From the NCBI RefSeq assembly GCF_900112065.1, contig NZ_FOKE01000006.1, positions 62,001 to 126,000 on the forward strand: a stretch of 64,000 nucleotides of DNA. The letters are read 5' to 3'. The translations under genes were made by a program, and so were the position numbers. Positions within the stretch are counted from its first letter, which is position 1; every line of letters starts with the position of its first letter. Shown piece by piece: positions 17,947 through 26,470 of the stretch. Below the pieces are notes generated by a model. It was not told the origin of the DNA and made no database searches. It saw only the letters and a list, made by a program, of their open reading frames with translations. The DNA comes from Cohnella sp. OV330. Its GTDB lineage: Bacteria; Bacillota; Bacilli; Paenibacillales; Paenibacillaceae.

Positions 17947-18282
17947 GTCGCATGAAAAGCGTGAGTAAGACATAGTCATCGAGCGTTGAAGAAGCAAGAG
18001 TACCCCGAGAGTCCGCAGTGCAGAGAGAAGACGCCTTGCCAGATCGCCCCCGAGCCCTTCGGCTATGCGGACAAGCGGTATCCGGCCAGGCTGCGAGCGT
18101 CTTCGTGCGAAGGGCGGGGGAAGCCGGCTTCCGAGCTTCGGACCCAATCCGACGGGCAGGCCCGTTACAGCCTGAATAAGGCGATTCCGCGCCAATCTGC
18201 ACGGCTGCTTGCCGGCGTCAGGCGGAATAACCAGGGTGGTACCGCGATCGATTCGTCCCTGAATTTCAGGGGCGTTTTTTAT
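17947..18282 (+). ncRNA. T-box riboswitch (tRNA-Ala sensing leader of alaS)
   Basis: T-box leaders bind uncharged cognate tRNA and then form an antiterminator. The hallmark T-box sequence AACCAGGGTGGTACCGCG is at 18229-18246, where GGTACCGCG includes the UGG-type element pairing with the tRNA acceptor end. Upstream is a stem I region containing AGAGAG (near 18020) and a CCGTTA element (near 18165). Downstream a terminator stem (18254-18262 with 18266-18274) and a T-run follow. The gene after it is alaS, which makes tRNA-Ala the expected ligand. I did not identify the specifier triplet reliably. Confidence 0.93.
18254..18282 (+). terminator. T-box regulated terminator
   Basis: CGTCCCTGA (18254-18262) pairs with TCAGGGGCG (18266-18274), loop of three, then TTTTTTATTTTTTT. 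The upstream side can pair alternatively with the T-box region to form the antiterminator. Confidence 0.88.
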
Positions 18283-18339
18283 TTTTTTACCGGTAAAGAA
18301 CTGGCCGAAGAGCCGCAATGACAAGGGAGGAACCTCATT

Positions 18340-20985
18340 ATGCAACCGTTAAAAGCCGCCGAAATCCGCGACAGATGGCTTCGTTTCTTCGCTTCCAAAG
18401 GACATCGCGTCGAGCCTAGCGCATCGCTCGTCCCTCACAACGATCCCTCGCTTCTGTGGATCAATGCCGGCATGGCGCCGCTGAAGGCTTACTTCGACGG
18501 CCGCGAAAAGCCGGAAAACCCGCGCATCGCGAACTCCCAGAAGTGCATCCGCACGAACGACATCGAGAACGTCGGCAAGACGCGCCGCCACCATACGTTT
18601 TTCGAAATGCTGGGCAACTTTTCGATCGGCGACTATTTCAAGGAAGAAGCGATCACTTGGGCTTGGGAATTTCTGACCGGCCCGGAATGGATCGGCTTCG
18701 CGCCTGATCGCCTGTCCGTCACCGTGCATCCGGAGGACGAGGAAGCGTTCAAATTCTGGAACGAAAAGATCGGCATTCCGGCCGAGCGCATCGTCAAGCT
18801 GACGGACAACTTCTGGGACATCGGCGAAGGCCCTTGCGGACCTTGCACCGAGATCTTCTACGACCGCGGCGACGCGTACGGCGACCTGTCCGATCCGGAA
18901 TGCTATCCGGGCGGCGAAAACGAGCGCTTCCTCGAGGTGTGGAACCTCGTCTTCTCGCAATTCAATCACAACAAGGACGGCAGCTACACGCCGCTGCCGA
19001 ACAAGAACATCGATACGGGCGCGGGTCTCGAGCGCTTCGCTTCGATCGTGCAGGACGTCGATTCGAACTTCGACACCGACCTGTTCCAGCCGATCATCTC
19101 GCGGGCGGCTGTGATCGCCGGCGTCTCGTACAAGGCGAATCCCGACCATGACGTGGCCCTCAAGGTCATCGCGGACCACATCCGCACGGTCGCCTTCGCA
19201 GTAGGCGACGGCGTCATGCCGTCGAACGAAGGCCGCGGCTACATCATCCGCCGCCTGCTGCGCCGCGCGGTCCGCTACGGCAAGGTCATCGGCGTGGACC
19301 GTCCGTTCCTGTGGGAGCTCGTGCCGACGGTCGGCGAGATCATGGGCGGATACTACCCTGCAGTCGTGGAGAAGGCCGAGTTCATCGAGCGCGTCATCCG
19401 TACCGAAGAGGAGCGCTTCCACGAGACGCTGAGCGAGGGGCTGTCCCTGCTGGCGGACCTGTGCGCGAAGGCTACCGCGGCAGGCGAAAAGACGATCGCG
19501 GGCGCGGACGCGTTCAAGCTGTACGACACGTACGGCTTCCCGTTCGACCTGACCGAGGATTATGCCGCGGAGCAAGGCATGACGGTCGACCGCGAAGGCT
19601 TCGACGCTTCGATGGAGGAGCAGCGCCAGCGGGCGCGCGCGGCCCGTCAGGAGACGGAGAGCATGAAGGTGCAAGGCGGTCCGCTCGCCGACTATACGGT
19701 CAAGAGCGAGTTCGACGGCTACGGCACGTTGACCCTCGGCGCGACCGTCGCCGCGATCGTGTCCGGCGACCGGTTCGTCGACGCAGCCGGCGCCGACGAG
19801 ACGGTATCGGTCATCCTCGACCGGACGCCCTTTTACGCCGAGAGCGGCGGCCAGGTGAGCGACAGCGGGATGCTGGTCGGCGAGAACGGCCTGGTTGCGG
19901 CCGTCTCCGGCATGAGCAAGGCGCCGCACGGCCAGCCGTTGCATCAAGTGACGGTCACTTCGGGCACCCTGAAGGTCGGCGACAAAGTGACGGCGAGCGT
20001 AGACGCGGTAGACCGCGCCGACATCGTCCGCAATCACACGGCCACGCACTTGCTGCACAAGGCGCTGAAGCAAGTGCTCGGCGAGCACGTCAACCAAGCG
20101 GGCTCTCTGGTCGAGCCCGGCCGGCTGCGCTTCGACTTCTCGCACTTCGGCGCGATCACGGAAGCCGAGCTGGCGGACGTCGAACGCAGGGTCAACGAGC
20201 AAATCTGGCTCGGCACCGACGTCGACATCAGCCTGAAGCCGATCGACGAAGCGAAGACGCTCGGCGCGATGGCGCTGTTCGGCGAGAAATACGGGGACAT
20301 CGTGCGCGTCGTGCGCGTCGGCGACTACAGCCTCGAGCTGTGCGGCGGCTGCCACGTGTCGAACACGGCGCAGATCGGCCTGTTCCGCCTCGTGGCGGAA
20401 AGCGGCATCGGATCCGGCGTCCGCCGGATCGAGGCTGTCACCGGACGCCACGCCTACGGGTTCATGGACGAGCAGATCGGCCTGCTGAAGGGCGCCGCCG
20501 CGCTGCTCAAGACGGGCGTGGCCGAGGTGCCGCGCCGCGTCGAGGCGCTTCAAGGCGAGCTGCGCCAGACGCAGCGCGAGGTGGAGTCGCTGCAAGGCCG
20601 GCTTGGCCGGCTCGAGGCCGCCGGGCTGCTCGGCGGCGCCAAGGAAGTGGGCGGCCTGACGCTACTCGCCGCCCAGGTGAACGTCGGCGGCATGGACGCG
20701 CTGCGCGGCGTCGCCGACGAGCTGAAGGCGAAGCTGCCGGAGGCCGTGCTCGTGCTGGGCGCGGTGCACGACGACAAGGTGAGCCTCGTCGTCTCCGTAT
20801 CGCCGACGCTCGTGAAGCGCGGCCTGCACGCGGGCAAGCTGATCAAGGAGCTGGCCGCCATCTGCGGCGGCGGCGGCGGCGGCAAGCCGGAGCTCGCGCA
20901 AGCCGGGGGCAAGGACCCTGCCAAGCTCGGCGAGGCGCTGCGCGCGGCCGAAAGCTTGGTGGCGGCCGCAGGCGCCGAGGCCTAA
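18340..20985 (+). CDS. alaS: Alanyl-tRNA synthetase
   Basis: Charges tRNA-Ala with alanine; cytosolic class II synthetase of 881 residues, the standard length. The catalytic core comprises '[13 protein letters not shown]', '[11 protein letters not shown]' and '[19 protein letters not shown]'. The editing domain carries the zinc-binding '[11 protein letters not shown]' and '[13 protein letters not shown]' motifs that remove mischarged Ser or Gly. The C-terminal oligomerisation/tRNA-binding domain ends with the Gly-rich '[15 protein letters not shown]'. AGGGAGG precedes the ATG. Expression is controlled by the T-box leader. The gene starts the conserved run of IreB, RuvX, DUF1292 and MltG genes. 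Confidence 0.98.
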   Translation: MQPLKAAEIRDRWLRFFASKGHRVEPSASLVPHNDPSLLWINAGMAPLKAYFDGREKPENPRIANSQKCIRTNDIENVGKTRRHHTFFEMLGNFSIGDYFKEEAITWAWEFLTGPEWIGFAPDRLSVTVHPEDEEAFKFWNEKIGIPAERIVKLTDNFWDIGEGPCGPCTEIFYDRGDAYGDLSDPECYPGGENERFLEVWNLVFSQFNHNKDGSYTPLPNKNIDTGAGLERFASIVQDVDSNFDTDLFQPIISRAAVIAGVSYKANPDHDVALKVIADHIRTVAFAVGDGVMPSNEGRGYIIRRLLRRAVRYGKVIGVDRPFLWELVPTVGEIMGGYYPAVVEKAEFIERVIRTEEERFHETLSEGLSLLADLCAKATAAGEKTIAGADAFKLYDTYGFPFDLTEDYAAEQGMTVDREGFDASMEEQRQRARAARQETESMKVQGGPLADYTVKSEFDGYGTLTLGATVAAIVSGDRFVDAAGADETVSVILDRTPFYAESGGQVSDSGMLVGENGLVAAVSGMSKAPHGQPLHQVTVTSGTLKVGDKVTASVDAVDRADIVRNHTATHLLHKALKQVLGEHVNQAGSLVEPGRLRFDFSHFGAITEAELADVERRVNEQIWLGTDVDISLKPIDEAKTLGAMALFGEKYGDIVRVVRVGDYSLELCGGCHVSNTAQIGLFRLVAESGIGSGVRRIEAVTGRHAYGFMDEQIGLLKGAAALLKTGVAEVPRRVEALQGELRQTQREVESLQGRLGRLEAAGLLGGAKEVGGLTLLAAQVNVGGMDALRGVADELKAKLPEAVLVLGAVHDDKVSLVVSVSPTLVKRGLHAGKLIKELAAICGGGGGGKPELAQAGGKDPAKLGEALRAAESLVAAAGAEA

Positions 20986-21133
20986 CGGGAATTCGGCGGC
21001 TTGCGATACGGCGCCGAAAGCGCCCGTTCGCCGGGTTCGCCGGGCGACTTCCGAACAGGGCGGGAGCGCGCTTCCATTTCCCGTCCAGCTGAGAATATGA
21101 TATGATGTTGGCATAAAGCGAGGTGCTGCGAAA

Positions 21134-21409
21134 ATGAGCTCGTCCGACAAGAATCAAATGGATAAGACGGTCAAATTCGACGTCATGCCCGACCCGGAGG
21201 AGATCTCCGCGAAGGATATCCTGCTGACGGTGCACGACGCGCTGGTGGAGAAGGAATACCATCCCATCAATCAGATCGTAGGCTATCTGCTGTCCGGCGA
21301 CCCTGCCTACATTCCGCGGCACAACAACGCAAGAAGTCTGATCCGGAAGAAAGAACGCGACGAACTCATCGAAGAGATGGTCCGCTTTTATCTTCAGCAG
21401 CACCGCTGA
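21134..21409 (+). CDS. IreB family regulatory phosphoprotein (YrzL, UPF0297)
   Basis: A 91-residue helical protein of the UPF0297 family. In Enterococcus the member IreB is phosphorylated on threonines by the PASTA kinase IreK and affects cephalosporin resistance. Family sequence is clear: 'MDKTVKFDV', '[35 protein letters not shown]' split over residues 30-64, and '[17 protein letters not shown]'. GCGAGGTG precedes the ATG. The stop overlaps the ruvX start (TGATG). The neighbourhood alaS-ireB-ruvX-DUF1292 is the usual Firmicute order. Confidence 0.95.
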   Translation: MSSSDKNQMDKTVKFDVMPDPEEISAKDILLTVHDALVEKEYHPINQIVGYLLSGDPAYIPRHNNARSLIRKKERDELIEEMVRFYLQQHR

Positions 21410-21843
21410 TGCCGAGGATCATGGCGTTGGACTACGGAGACAGGCGCACGGGCGTGGCCGTCAGCGACGCGTTCGGCTGGACGGCCCAGGGCGTCGAGGT
21501 CATCCAGCACAAGACCGAGGACGCATGCCTGCGCAGGGTCGCGGAGCTGGCTGCGGAGCTCGAGGCCGACGAGATCGTCCTCGGCTTGCCTAAGAACATG
21601 AACGGCTCCATCGGCCCCAGAGGCGACTTGTGCATCGCGTTCGCGGGCAGGCTCGAGGAGACGCTGAAGCTCCCCGTCAAGCTGTGGGACGAGCGACTTA
21701 CGACCGTCGCGGCGGAGCGCGCGTTGCTCGAAGCCGACGTGAGCCGGGCGAAGCGCAAGCAGGTCATCGACAAGATGGCCGCGGCTATCTTGCTTCAGAG
21801 CTATTTGGATTCCAGATCGAGAGGGGTTAATCTGCATGGCTGA
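21409..21843 (+). CDS. ruvX: Holliday junction resolvase-like nuclease RuvX (YqgF)
   Basis: A 144-residue RNase H-fold protein. The first catalytic Asp lies in 'ALDYGDRRTGVAVSD' (residues 5-19), the Glu-containing middle strand in 'EIVLGLPKNMNGS', and the last Asp/Glu region in 'WDERLTTVAAERALLE'. Homologues process branched nucleic acids, and the E. coli protein takes part in 16S rRNA 5' end maturation. The ATG overlaps the preceding stop codon, and the next gene starts before its own stop, so translation is coupled on both sides. Confidence 0.94.
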   Translation: MPRIMALDYGDRRTGVAVSDAFGWTAQGVEVIQHKTEDACLRRVAELAAELEADEIVLGLPKNMNGSIGPRGDLCIAFAGRLEETLKLPVKLWDERLTTVAAERALLEADVSRAKRKQVIDKMAAAILLQSYLDSRSRGVNLHG

Positions 21844-22141
21844 CGATACGATCCGCCCTGAAGACGAAGCGGAGATTATTTATATCCCGGACGACGACGG
21901 CAACGACGAGGCGTTCGAAGTGATCATGCGCTTCGAACTCGACGACGGCACCGACCGCAAGTATATGATGGTCGTGCCGGCCGACGCCGAGGACGAAGAG
22001 CAAGAGGTATACGCGTTCCGCTTCGACGAAGAGGACGACGAGATCAAGCTGTATCCGATCGAGAGCGAAGAAGAGTGGGAGATCGTCGAGGAGACGTTCA
22101 ACACGCTTGCGGCCGAGTTCGGCGGCAGTGAAGAGCAATGA
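21836..22141 (+). CDS. DUF1292 protein (YrzB, UPF0473)
   Basis: A 101-residue, very acidic protein. The core 'EIIYIPDDDGNDEAFEVI', 'FELDDGTDRKYMMVVPAD', 'EVYAFRFDEEDDEIKLYPI' and 'EEWEIVEETFN' is typical of the DUF1292 family, whose molecular role is not established. GAGAGGGG lies before the ATG. The gene overlaps ruvX by eight bases and the following paralogue by four bases (ATGA). Its position matches yrzB of B. subtilis. Confidence 0.93.
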   Translation: MADDTIRPEDEAEIIYIPDDDGNDEAFEVIMRFELDDGTDRKYMMVVPADAEDEEQEVYAFRFDEEDDEIKLYPIESEEEWEIVEETFNTLAAEFGGSEEQ

Positions 22142-22455
22142 GCGACGCCGGGAAGCAGGGGCATGCCTCACCGGGCGGCGCGCTGCATCAGGCGTTCGGC
22201 TCCGAGATCGAGCTGACCGGCGAGAGCGGATCGACGCAGGTCTACCGGATCTTGGCCGAGCTTAGCGTGAACGGCAAGCCTTATGCCGTGCTTCAGAGCG
22301 ATGCGATGCGCAAGGAAGGCGAGATCGAGGTGTTCCGCGTCTTGTCGGAGGACGCCGGCGAGCCGAAGCTCGAGTCGGTGGACGACGACGAGGAGTGGGA
22401 AGACGTCGCCGAGGCTTACGACGACTTGCAGTTCGGGTCGGACGACCGGCCTTAA
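22138..22455 (+). CDS. Second DUF1292 protein, diverged paralogue
   Basis: A 105-residue acidic protein with the same pattern as the preceding one: 'GSTQVYRILAELSVNGKPYAVLQSD' split across residues 30-55, 'EIEVFRVLSEDAGEPKLESV' and 'DDEEWEDVAEAYDDL'. It has an extra N-terminal stretch of about 20 residues and lower acidity. The ATGA overlap with the first copy shows translational coupling. Most likely a tandem duplication that has diverged. Function unknown. Confidence 0.85.
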   Translation: MSDAGKQGHASPGGALHQAFGSEIELTGESGSTQVYRILAELSVNGKPYAVLQSDAMRKEGEIEVFRVLSEDAGEPKLESVDDDEEWEDVAEAYDDLQFGSDDRP

Positions 22456-22543
22456 GGGCCATAGGTGCGGCATTCGTGGAGAGCGGGCGACCGCTCTTCA
22501 CGGCTATTCGGCCGCTTTTTATTCAAGCAGGAGGGACGAGAGC

Positions 22544-23866
22544 GTGAGCAAAGACGACGACAACAACGGGTGGAAATCCGTATATTCGGGCAATCTTCCG
22601 GAAGACCGCGAAGAACCCGATGCGGAGCCTGCCCGGGTGCGCGACGAAGAAGAGCAGCCTGCGATCGCGCCGCTGCCGCCGCGGGCGCGATCGGTATCGC
22701 CGCCTGATCGGTCGTCGGCGGCGCCCGCGCGGAATGCCGCCGCAGGCAAGCCCGAATCCGCGCCCGAACCCGAGGAAGAAGAGGCCGAAGACGACGAGCC
22801 GCCGAAGAAGGGGCACGCCGGGCTTTGGTCCTTCCTGATCGCGCTCGGACTCGTCGTCATCGCCGCCGCCTCGATCCTTTTTTACGTATGGAACGGACTT
22901 CGGCCGCCCGGGTCCTCGGATCAAGCGGTACGCGTCACCATCAGCAAAGGGATGGGCGCCAAAAAAGTCGGCGAGACGCTGGAAGCGAAAGGACTTATCC
23001 GCAACACCTTCTTATTCAGCATGTGGCTCAAATACAAGAACGAAGGCTCCAGGTTCCAGGCCGGCGACTACGACTTCACGCCCGGCATGACGAACGGCGA
23101 GATCGTGGCCAAGCTGAACAACGGCGAGACGGTCGCCGCCGAGACGATTCGCTTCACGATTCCCGAAGGATTCACGGTCGTGCAGATCGCGGACCGTCTG
23201 GCGAAGGAAGGGATCGTCGACAAGGACAAGTTCATGAACGCGGTGCGCAATCCGTCCCAGTTCTCGAATTCGACCTGGACCAAGCAGATCCCGACCGACG
23301 GGGACCTGCGCTACCCGATCGAAGGCTACTTGTTCCCGGAAACGTACGAGATGAAAAAGGGGAGCACGGAGTCCGATATTATCGACAGGATGCTCGCAGA
23401 GCTCGACCGCAAGCTCGGTACGCTGCCGGAAGATTGGCAGAGCGTACTGGAGGAGCGCGGCTGGACGCTTCACGAGCTGCTGACCGCGGCGTCGCTCGTC
23501 GAGCGAGAAGTCGTCGTGGACGAAGAGCGGCCGATCGTGGCCGGCATTATCCTGAACCGTCTGGACAAGAAGATGCCGCTGCAGATCGACGCGACGATCC
23601 AGTATTTGCTGGACAAGCAAAAAGAGAAGCTGACGAACGACGACCTGAAGGTCGACAGCCCGTACAATACGTATCAGAACAAGGGGCTTCCGCCTGGGCC
23701 GATCTCGAGTCCGAGCCTCAAGTCGATCGAAGCGGTGCTGTATCCGGCCGATACCGACTATCTGTATTATGTAACTAAAAAGGACGGCTCCAACACGCAT
23801 CTGTTCGCGGAGACCTACAAGCAGCATCAGAAAAACATTCGCGAAAGCGAAAAGAACGAACAGTAA
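22544..23866 (+). CDS. mltG: Endolytic transglycosylase MltG
   Basis: Membrane-bound lytic transglycosylase (440 residues) that cuts nascent peptidoglycan strands and sets glycan length. It has an acidic, disordered cytoplasmic part (residues 1-90), one helix (about 93-115, 'LWSFLIALGLVVIAAASILFYVW'-like), then the YceG domain. The catalytic Glu lies in 'AASLVEREVVVDEERP' near residue 319; 'YPIEGYLFPETYE', 'DATIQYLL' and 'SPYNTYQNKGLPPGPISSP' split over the last 100 residues are family motifs. The start is GTG at 22544 after GGAGGG; the longer upstream frame overlaps the DUF1292 gene and is not convincing. Confidence 0.95.
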   Translation: MSKDDDNNGWKSVYSGNLPEDREEPDAEPARVRDEEEQPAIAPLPPRARSVSPPDRSSAAPARNAAAGKPESAPEPEEEEAEDDEPPKKGHAGLWSFLIALGLVVIAAASILFYVWNGLRPPGSSDQAVRVTISKGMGAKKVGETLEAKGLIRNTFLFSMWLKYKNEGSRFQAGDYDFTPGMTNGEIVAKLNNGETVAAETIRFTIPEGFTVVQIADRLAKEGIVDKDKFMNAVRNPSQFSNSTWTKQIPTDGDLRYPIEGYLFPETYEMKKGSTESDIIDRMLAELDRKLGTLPEDWQSVLEERGWTLHELLTAASLVEREVVVDEERPIVAGIILNRLDKKMPLQIDATIQYLLDKQKEKLTNDDLKVDSPYNTYQNKGLPPGPISSPSLKSIEAVLYPADTDYLYYVTKKDGSNTHLFAETYKQHQKNIRESEKNEQ

Positions 23867-23995
23867 AGCGGCGCAAGCGAAGGCTTGCGACCGACATCAC
23901 GGCCCGGCGGCGGCTATCGCGCGGCGCGTCATCCCAAGCGGATGCGCGCCGGCGGAGGCAGGCGCCGGGCCTCACGTTTGGATGAGGTGAGGGAA

Positions 23996-24922
23996 ATGAC
24001 AACGGAGCTGTTGATCTCGGCCGGCTCGCTTGCCCAGATCAAAGCCTATGCCGAAGCCGGCGCTAGCGCCGTGCTCATCGGCGATGCCAGATTCGGGGCG
24101 CGACTTCCCGGGTCGATCGCTGCAGCAAATCTGAAGGAAGCCGTCGCCTGCGCGCATGCGCTCGGCATCAAGGCGTATATCTCGGCAGGCAAGCTGCTGC
24201 GCAACCATGAGCTGACAGGGTTGCCGGACTATCTTCGCGCGGCGTCCGAAGCAGGCGCCGACGGCATCACGTTCGGCGATCCGGCCGTATGGATGGCCGC
24301 CCGCGACGCGGCGCCGGGCATCGCGCTGCATTGGAACGTCGAGATGACGGGCACGAATTCGGCGGCGGCGGCCTTCTGGGCGAAGCGCGGCGTAACCCGG
24401 GCCGTCCTGGCGCGGGAGCTGAACGGCGAGGAGATCGCCGATTTCAAACGGAGCGGGTCGATCGACGTTCAAGTCCAGGTGCACGGCATGACGAATATTT
24501 ACCATTCGCAGCGCAACCTGCTGCAGAGCTATATGGACTACCTGGGCAGAGAGGCGAGCCTTGTCGATCTGGGACCGAGCGAAGGCCGGTTCCTGATCGA
24601 GGCGGAGCGTCCTGACGAGCGTCTGCCCGTCTACGAGGACGCGGACGGCACCCACGTGATGAGCGCGGACGATATTTGCCTGCTCGAAGCGCTGCCGGAG
24701 CTGCTCGAGGCGGGCATCGACAGCTTCTATATCGAGCCGCTGCTGAAGTCCGAGGCGTACAACATCGCCGCGCTTCGCAGCTACCGGCATGTCATCGACG
24801 CCTGGCATCGCGATCCGGAAGGGTACGAATTCGACGAGGAATGGCTGGAGCCGATCCGGGCGCTTCAAGATCCCGGCCGCGAGCTCAGCTTCGGCTTTTT
24901 ATACAAGGAGCAAGTTTACTAA
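23996..24922 (+). CDS. U32 peptidase family protein, tRNA hydroxylation factor TrhP1 (YrrN-like)
   Basis: A 308-residue U32-family protein. In B. subtilis the adjacent pair YrrN-YrrO (TrhP1-TrhP2) is needed to make 5-hydroxyuridine at position 34 of tRNA, using prephenate. It is the short form, with 'ELLISAGSLAQIKAYAEAGASAVLIGD' at the N-terminus (residues 3-29), 'WNVEMTGTNSAAAAFW', 'VHGMTNIYHSQRNLLQSYMDYL' and 'IEPLLKS'. The Cys cluster of longer U32 proteins is absent, as expected of the first subunit. The start is ATG 23996 after GAGGTGAGGGA. Its stop overlaps an ATG of the second gene's frame. Confidence 0.88.
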   Translation: MTTELLISAGSLAQIKAYAEAGASAVLIGDARFGARLPGSIAAANLKEAVACAHALGIKAYISAGKLLRNHELTGLPDYLRAASEAGADGITFGDPAVWMAARDAAPGIALHWNVEMTGTNSAAAAFWAKRGVTRAVLARELNGEEIADFKRSGSIDVQVQVHGMTNIYHSQRNLLQSYMDYLGREASLVDLGPSEGRFLIEAERPDERLPVYEDADGTHVMSADDICLLEALPELLEAGIDSFYIEPLLKSEAYNIAALRSYRHVIDAWHRDPEGYEFDEEWLEPIRALQDPGRELSFGFLYKEQVY

Positions 24923-24936
24923 TGGAGGTGTTGACG

Positions 24937-26208
24937 ATGAACGGCACTGCCGTCCATGACGCCGAATCCGCGGCAGGGAAGGGCCGCCGGTACCGGCTAG
25001 ACCGGCCCGAGCTGCTCGCGCCCGCCGGCAATCTCGAAAAGCTGAAGTTCGCCGTCCACTACGGCGCCGATGCCGTCTATATCGGCGGTCAAAGCTACGG
25101 CTTGCGGTCGAATGCGGACAACTTCAGTTTCGAAGAAATGCGCGAAGGCGTCGAATTCGCCGCGCGCTACGGCGCGAAGGTTTTCGTGGCAACCAATATT
25201 TATGCCCATCAGGAGGATCTCCCGGGCATCGCCGAATATTTGAAGCAGCTTGAAGCGGCCGGCATCGCGGCCATCATCACGGCCGATCCCGCCATCGTCG
25301 AGACGGCGATGGCGCATGCGCCGGGACTCGAAGTACACCTGAGCACGCAGCAGTCGACGATGAACTGGCAGGCCGTTCAGTTCTGGAAGGAAGTCGGGCT
25401 GCCCCGCGTCGTGCTCGCGAGAGAGACGTCCATGGAGGAGATCCGCGAGATCAAGTCCCACGTGGACCTGGAGCTCGAGGTGTTCATCCACGGCGCCATG
25501 TGCTCCTCGGTATCGGGACGCTGCGTGCTCTCCAACCATTTCACCGACCGCGACTCGAACCGCGGCGGGTGCTGCCAGTCGTGCCGTTGGAAGTACGACC
25601 TGCACCAGGACCATGGGCCTGTCGGCGATCCCGGCGACCATATGTTCACGATGGGCAGCAAGGACCTGTGCATGATCCGGCATATTCCCGATCTCATCGA
25701 AGCGGGCGTGGACAGCTTCAAGATCGAAGGCCGGATGAAGAGCATCCACTACGTCGCATCGGTCGTGGGCGCCTATCGCCAGGCAATCGACGCTTACATG
25801 GCGGATCCGGCGGGCTACGCGCTTCGCCCGGAGTGGGAAGCGGAGATCGGCAAGGCGGCGAACCGTCCGCTCAATACCGGCTTTTTCTACAGCACGCCAG
25901 GCGCTTCAGAGCATATCTACGAGCCCGAGGAAAAGCCGGCGCCGTACGACTTCGCCGCCATCGTACGGGAGTACGATCCGGAGACCGGGATCGCCGTCGT
26001 CGAACAGCGCAGCCCGTTCCGTCCGAACACGGAGGTCGAGTTCGTCGGCCCGGGCGGACGAAGCTTCAAGCAGGTCGCGGGACCGCTAGCCGATATGGAC
26101 GGGACCTCCGTCGACGTAGCCCGGCATCCGCTCCAGCTGCTCCGGATCCGGACTTCCGAACCTGTCGCCCCGCTCGACATGATGCGAAAAAAGATCGGTT
26201 CCGTCTGA
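24937..26208 (+). CDS. U32 peptidase family protein, tRNA hydroxylation factor TrhP2 (YrrO-like)
   Basis: A 423-residue U32 protein with the full family signature. 'PELLAPAGNLEKLKFAVHYGADAVYIGG' spans residues 25-52; 'VFIHGAMCSSVSGRCVLSNHF' and 'NRGGCCQSCRWKY' carry the conserved cysteines thought to bind an Fe-S cluster; 'KIEGRMKS' and 'NTGFFY' follow, then a C-terminal beta-barrel. With the preceding gene it should make 5-hydroxyuridine on tRNA. Two starts are possible: ATG 24922, overlapping the upstream stop (TAATG), and ATG 24937, which has GGAGGTG at a good distance; the second is chosen. The yrrM methyltransferase gene that precedes this pair in B. subtilis is missing here. Confidence 0.92.
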   Translation: MNGTAVHDAESAAGKGRRYRLDRPELLAPAGNLEKLKFAVHYGADAVYIGGQSYGLRSNADNFSFEEMREGVEFAARYGAKVFVATNIYAHQEDLPGIAEYLKQLEAAGIAAIITADPAIVETAMAHAPGLEVHLSTQQSTMNWQAVQFWKEVGLPRVVLARETSMEEIREIKSHVDLELEVFIHGAMCSSVSGRCVLSNHFTDRDSNRGGCCQSCRWKYDLHQDHGPVGDPGDHMFTMGSKDLCMIRHIPDLIEAGVDSFKIEGRMKSIHYVASVVGAYRQAIDAYMADPAGYALRPEWEAEIGKAANRPLNTGFFYSTPGASEHIYEPEEKPAPYDFAAIVREYDPETGIAVVEQRSPFRPNTEVEFVGPGGRSFKQVAGPLADMDGTSVDVARHPLQLLRIRTSEPVAPLDMMRKKIGSV

Positions 26209-26280
26209 TTTCGACAAAAAAATAAATAGTTTGGACGAGAAAACGTTTCAAAAGGATATTAAAACAGCTTGTCGAATTAA

Positions 26281-26460
26281 CACTGATAGTGCAGATGACC
26301 GATATATATTCGGAGATGATTCTGCGCTATCGGATGTTCGGCAAGCTTTTTTGTTTTTCCGGCATCCACGATAGCAATTTAGTAACGGGTTCCCGCTCGA
26401 GATCCGTACGCCTTTAGGCGCAGTCTCGGCGGCCAAGAGTCATTTAACTAAGTCTCGGAG
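26281..26460 (+). promoter_or_regulatory. Structured leader upstream of the chemoreceptor gene
   Basis: Three nested or successive stem-loops lie in 180 bases. First, GATAGTGCAGA (26285-26295) with TCTGCGCTATC (26321-26331), enclosing CCGA/TCGG, followed by two T-runs (26346-26357). Second, CGGG/CCCG (26386-26395). Third, CGAGA (26398-26402) with TCTCG (26424-26428), enclosing CGCC/GGCG. The first could simply be the terminator of the U32 genes; the rest may be a regulatory leader. It matches no riboswitch class I can name. Confidence 0.45.
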
Positions 26461-26470
26461 GGTGTGTCAG

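Noticed and set aside
18349-20595. Long open frame (748 codons) on the minus strand opposite alaS
   Set aside because: High-GC DNA leaves the antisense frame free of stops; the translation has no family motif, and alaS on the other strand is certain.
22283-22543. Longer N-terminus for MltG
   Set aside because: The extension overlaps the second DUF1292 gene and is Arg/Ser-rich; GTG 22544 has a good ribosome binding site.
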